DNA of 64,000 bases. Origin: Combretum micranthum (Eukaryota > Streptophyta > Magnoliopsida > Myrtales > Combretaceae). This document shows positions 59,850 to 64,000 of this stretch, piece after piece; the stretch's first letter is position 1, and each line of letters begins with the position of its first letter. Location of the stretch: NCBI GenBank assembly GCA_024138025.1, contig JAMXBD010000055.1:1364001-1428000 (forward strand). Reading direction: 5' to 3'. The translations under genes were made by a program, and so were the position numbers. The notes under the pieces are model-generated. The model worked only from the letters and a program-made list of their open reading frames with translations. It made no database searches and was not told the origin of the DNA.

Positions 59850-60059
59850 CCCTTGGCAACGGGGTGTTTTGAAGGCCGTTTTGACTCAGGGGAAGTGAAA
59901 TTTTTGATCCGAGAGCACTACACCCTTGGCAACAGGGGTGTTTTGGACACTACACCCTTGGCAACGGGGTGTTTTGGAGGCCGTTTCAACTCAGGGGAAA
60001 TGAAATTTTTGATCCGAGAGCACTACACCCTTGGCAACAGGGGTGTTTTGACAGGTGTA
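59850..60059 (-). repeat. 105-bp tandem repeat with hairpins in LTR B
   Basis: Unit 1 59,850-59,954 and unit 2 59,955-60,059. Each contains two copies of CCCTTGGCAAC-GGGGTGTTTTG (starts 59,850, 59,923, 59,955, 60,028), separated by a GGCCGTTT...ACTCAGGGGAA segment. ACACCC/GGGTGT around TTGGCAACAG forms a hairpin (59,920/59,936). The frame at 59,817-60,134 that crosses it is a repeat artefact. Confidence 0.85.
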
Positions 60060-61007
60060 GTGATAGTTATACGAAATTTTTCAAACTTTAACACTTTAAA
60101 CTTGAAAAAAAAAACAACTTTTCTCAACTCCTAACATGTCCTAAACCTTATGCAAACTTCATACAACACTTCAAACACTTCTAATACTTATCATACTTCA
60201 AACTCCAAATCCACACTTCAACTACCCAAATTATCTTCTTCCCAAATTCAACAACACCCATACTTCTTGCTACACATAAAACATATACTATAAGTTCTTG
60301 TAGCCTTAATATACTACTTAAACTACCATTAACATATAGAACACATCATTTCTCATATTTAGCATAAGCACCCTATTATCAAGAAATCACATATATGCAT
60401 AAGATTAAGACATGAAAGACAAACTCACCAATAGAACTTTAGGCTTTAGTTTAATGGTCCTCTAGCAATCTTTTGGTGGTAAAAGTGATGGAAAATGAAG
60501 GGCTTAATCTTATGCCACCTTGGAGGAGCTTTTGAGAGGTTAAGAGGTGTTTTGAAGCTTAGAGAAAGGGTTTGGCTAAGGTCTGAAATTTTGCCCGAAA
60601 ATTTAAGTTTGAAGAGTAGATATTATCTACTTGTTTGACTTTTGAGGCATTTGTAATTAAGGCAATTAATGACTTAACCTTTTGTTACTTAATGACATTG
60701 TCTTAAGGCCTTAATGAGTGTTTAATAGCTTTATTTTTTGCCTAAAAAATTCTGCTACATAAGGACTTAGTTACATGCATTCCTCCACTTAATTCAACAC
60801 ATTCAAATCATAAATTACACATATGAATACAATTAAAATTTTATGAACTAAATATTTAATAAATTCTAGAATATTTCAATATTTTAACACAATAATAAAA
60901 CACATAATTCATCATGAAAAAAAATCATATTCAATACATATCAAAAGTATGTATAAATTTATTAACACACATATAGAATATAAATTGGGAATTTCATGGT
61001 TATTTCA

Positions 61008-61012
61008 CTATG
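61008..61012. other. Probable target-site duplication remnant of element B
   Basis: CTATG directly flanks the outer LTR end. It does not match GAATA at the far left of element A, as expected for two separate insertions fused by a deletion. Confidence 0.5.
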
Positions 61013-62321
61013 GTTGGAAAGAGGAAATGGAAAAGTTTTGTTGTGATGTGTTTTGATTTGCTTTGTCTTGTGTTATGATGGACATTACGATTTATAGTGT
61101 GAGAGAAAATGATGTTTACAAGTTTCTAGATTTGGCTTGTTTATGAAAGGGAAAGAGAAAATTATGGTTGAAGGCTTAGAGAAATAAACTAATAATAACA
61201 AAAATAAAAAATCCACGTTAGAATGGAAATAAGATGAAAGAATTATAAACCCCATGTCAAATGGTACATGTCACATCGTGATTGGTTCGTACGTTTACGT
61301 CAACAATGGAGTTAATACAGTTACTGAAAGTATTGAAAATGGTTACGAAAAGTTCGTTTGGGTACTGAAATTGAACTTTTGAAAGTTCAAGTACTTAGTT
61401 GAATTTTCAAGCAAATTTGAGGTACTAAATTCAACATCAACTCTTATTATTTGAATAAGTAATTTTAATATGAAATTTAACTTGATATATATGCTTGAAT
61501 TTTAAGAACTCTATATTGATAACACATACTTCTTTATTATTATTATTATTTTTTTTTTAGTTTGCATGTAAAATCATAATTGTGAAATTGTCTATTCCAT
61601 TGTCCTAAATCTTTACACTAATTGTATAATTGAAGTATGTTTGAATGATTAAATCTTCACTCTAATTGTTTGTTTTTGTAACTAGCATAATGTTTTAAAA
61701 TATAACATTTTTTATATTGAATAATTCATGCACCTTTGTCTATCCTTTTTATACATGTTTACATATATATCTATTTTTCTATCCTAACTTAATCCATTAC
61801 CAAAGTTACAAAGCTATCAATTTTGGAAGTTTTAGGTATTTAGTACATCTTAATTGTTTTCTTTTTTCAATTTTGAAATCTCGTTTATAATTTGCAATTT
61901 ATAACATGAGGATGTTTTACAAACGAAATGCAACTTTACATTATTTCACATGATATATCTTGAATATGATCATTAAGGTGCGTGAAATTAAACCTTCACC
62001 CCCACCAAACCAAACCACGCCCATACACACAGACAGAAGAATGACGTTTCCTATACCTTTTAAAATCTTTTCTAAAATCTTTTTTTTTTCACATTCTAGA
62101 ATCAAATTTCCCCCATTCATATCTATGATAATTTACTCTATCTTTTTAAGTAAACCTATTGGTAATTTATATGTTAATAAGTGCAATGAAAAATAAAAAT
62201 AAAAAGTCAACCCTTTGCATTTTAAAATCGAAATGTTCAACTCTAATGATTTGAAAATTATAGTTCTATGTAAATAACAAGTCATTTCATGAGAAAAACC
62301 ATCACATCAAATTGTAAAAGA
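61013..62321. other. AT-rich DNA right of element B
   Basis: No gene recognised. The segment 61,250-61,440 (ATGTCACATCGTGATTGG, then GTACTGAAATTGAACTTTTG) has the look of a dispersed plant repeat. The 78-codon frame at 61,960-62,196 is unsupported. Confidence 0.45.
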
Positions 62322-63120
62322 TGTTGGGTTTTATTATCAGTTTTGCAGCGGAATTTTTCTTTAAAATTAAAACCCTAATTCCAGTATCCATGTGTTTTTG
62401 ATTAGATACAAAAAAAAAAAAAAAAAACGAAAATAAAAGTTCAAGTTTTATTACCTTTTAGATTTCAAAAGGTATTTGATGATATAGATCTGTAGACGTT
62501 GCCACGTTGCGAATGCCCTCTACGGTATCCACACGAGAATGACCTTGATTTGGATTCTCCTCTTGCGTGCTAGCGCAATCTAGAACGCTTCTAGATTTGG
62601 TTTCGAAGGGGCTCCTAGAGATACGAATTTCTCACACTCTCTAGGGTTTCGAAAATTTCTTTTAGGTTTGCAGAATTTATCTGCCGTCTAATGTGACGTC
62701 AAAGAGTCTGACCTAAAAGGCTGTCTATAGATCTATATATATAAACATATAGGAAACCCTAGAAGATATAAATATGATGAGATATTTATTTAATATTTAA
62801 CAAAATACATTATTTCATTAAATATTAATTATATGTCATAATCATTTATTATTCTTAAACTATTTAAGAATAATAAATATAATAATTCCTATAGGTTTAA
62901 TTATAAACCCATAAAATGAAAATATCAAATATTTGGCCTTGGGCAAAAACACTAAAAAAAGATGCAAAGAAATAACAGTAATTGTCATATATTCATAATA
63001 ATTTATTGGTGTATACTATAAATATGTTAATTATTGAAATAATTTTTAGGTAATACAATAATTTCTTCCAATAATATTTTTCCCTTTATCACATATGATT
63101 TAGCTAGCTTTTCTTCAACA
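62322..63120. mobile_element. Candidate solo LTR
   Basis: 799 bp bounded by TGTTGGG and TTCAACA, short inverted ends of the TGTTG...CAACA type common in Ty1/copia LTRs. Internal phrases (CTCTAGGGTTTCGAAAATTTC, and a GC-richer block at 62,495-62,640) look LTR-like. No flanking 5-bp duplication is visible (AAAGA versus TGAGT), so borders may be wrong. It contains a perfect 16-bp inverted repeat at 62,845-62,879. Confidence 0.4.
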
Positions 63121-64000
63121 TGAGTTCTTACGCGAATGCGATCATTATTTCATGATAGAAGATTGCTCCATAAAATAGTGACATACAAATAAATAATAGT
63201 AATGGTTCTATATTTATAATAATGTAAAAGAGTTAATATTGCAAAAGATGATTGTTAAGAAAATGAGTTCAATAGTTTTATAATCTTTGCTAATAAATCT
63301 TCTTCAAGAGATGCATTTTTACATAGATGCAACTTTTGAAATAGTTGCAATTTTTTTTTTTTTTTTTACAATTATTGCAAAAGGACACAACCTTGCAATA
63401 TGATATTTTATTCTTGCTATTTTAAAAATGATAGGACTTATTTAATGATATTTGATTTCATGAAAAATTTGTTATACAAATTGTGAATATATTTTAATAA
63501 ATAATAAAAGTTGTACCATGTCTATACCTTTTCAATAGCTCTTTTTTATTAATAATGTCTTTTCATCATTTATTTTTATTAATTAAGTTAATTAATCTTT
63601 TTATATTAGTTATGAAGGGTGCACCTTTTAAGTTTTACAAGAATTATGGCAACATCAAGGTGATGTGATTTAAACTGATATAACTCTCCACAAAAAAATT
63701 ATATGGTTCTATAATAGTTACGATGGCACCGGTCTCTTTACATTATTAAATAGTTAAATCTATCTCGATTGTGTTCATAGTCTTAATATTTTTTACACTA
63801 ATTTTTTGTGTTTTAGTTAATGATAATATTTTTTAAGGGATGGTCCATGACGAGATTGTAGAGCACTCCCACAATTTAAAGGATTACTACTCTTGTCATT
63901 ATTACATTTTTCACTTTTTTGACTATGATACATCTTTAATATTACATTTATTTTATATTCTTTAGGCGTAACTTTTCTTTTAATAATATGCATATATTTA
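63121..64000. other. AT-rich noncoding end of window
   Basis: T-run near 63,351-63,367; no gene, RNA or mobile element recognised. Confidence 0.5.

Larger units (their letters stand above)
52601..61007 (-). mobile_element. Element B: young Ty3/gypsy (Tekay/Del-like) retrotransposon
   Basis: Minus-strand element with a complete 5' LTR (58,220-61,007), PBS, intact gag-pol, polypurine tract and the promoter-side 676 bp of the 3' LTR (52,601-53,276). The shared LTR parts show only about three small indels and no clear substitution in 676 bp, so insertion (or gene conversion) was recent. The right flank CTATG (61,008-61,012) is the likely target-site copy; its partner is lost on the left. Because the 3' LTR is truncated, a standard round of transposition from this copy is compromised, although the polyprotein could act on other copies. 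Confidence 0.95.
58220..61007 (-). repeat. 5' LTR of element B (complete, 2,788 bp)
   Basis: Plus-strand ends TGTAAAGACC and GGTTATTTCA, i.e. TG...CA in element orientation. Features: perfect stem 58,274-58,297; stems 58,831-58,846, 58,873-58,898, 58,904-58,930; hairpins at 59,124-59,143 and 59,168-59,185; and a 105-bp tandem repeat at 59,850-60,059. Its outer ends resemble LTR A, the middle is largely different, so A and B belong to related but distinct families. Confidence 0.95.

Noticed and set aside
44317..61007. One single very large retrotransposon
   Set aside because: There are two full internal regions with different polyproteins, two PBS and two polypurine tracts, and unlike outer flanks, so two elements are fused.
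1..64000. tRNA, rRNA or conserved host gene
   Set aside because: No cloverleaf with intact boxes, no rRNA core words and no complete host coding gene were recognised on either strand.

Overview
This window looks like AT-rich, gene-poor intergenic DNA from a eudicot nuclear genome. The evidence is chromovirus-type Ty3/gypsy elements primed by initiator-tRNA-Met, small MITEs, one SINE-like unit, GT..AG-type exon borders in captured gene pieces, and many poly-A/T and AT microsatellites. I recognise no intact host gene. The only intact large coding region is the gag-pol polyprotein of a young retrotransposon. The species cannot be named from this sequence.

Layout. 1-5,690: noncoding DNA with an old direct repeat (about 1.4 kb apart) and two MITE families. 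5,692-15,490: a compound palindromic structure whose arms (about 1.6-2.9 kb as preserved) carry tandem CT-rich minisatellite arrays and exon-like fragments of a papain-type (C1A) cysteine protease gene plus a second unrecognised exon. 11,594-28,585: a direct tandem duplication of about 8.5 kb which copied one palindrome a second time. Its novel junction at 20,017-20,051 is a perfect 15-bp inverted repeat, suggesting snap-back templated repair. The protease fragment therefore occurs six times, as three convergent pairs with about 100-bp spacers. Such a layout could form long double-stranded RNA if transcribed.

28,586-44,316: AT-rich DNA with degenerate LTR-like remnants, a SINE-like unit, an unclassified repeat with a cluster of TCACGATCGTGA-type palindromes, and microsatellites.

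44,317-61,007: two related minus-strand Ty3/gypsy elements of Tekay/Del type fused head to tail. Element A (44,317-52,604) is older and broken by stops and frameshifts. Element B (52,601-61,007) is young with an intact 1,559-1,567 aa gag-pol. They meet in a hybrid LTR whose two halves come from A and B, joined at a 4-bp microhomology. The long LTRs (about 2.75 kb) contain a series of perfect inverted repeats. One 10-bp stem is kept in both families by paired, compensating changes.

61,008-64,000: AT-rich DNA with one candidate solo LTR. Percent identities are by eye; no alignment, search or folding program was run.
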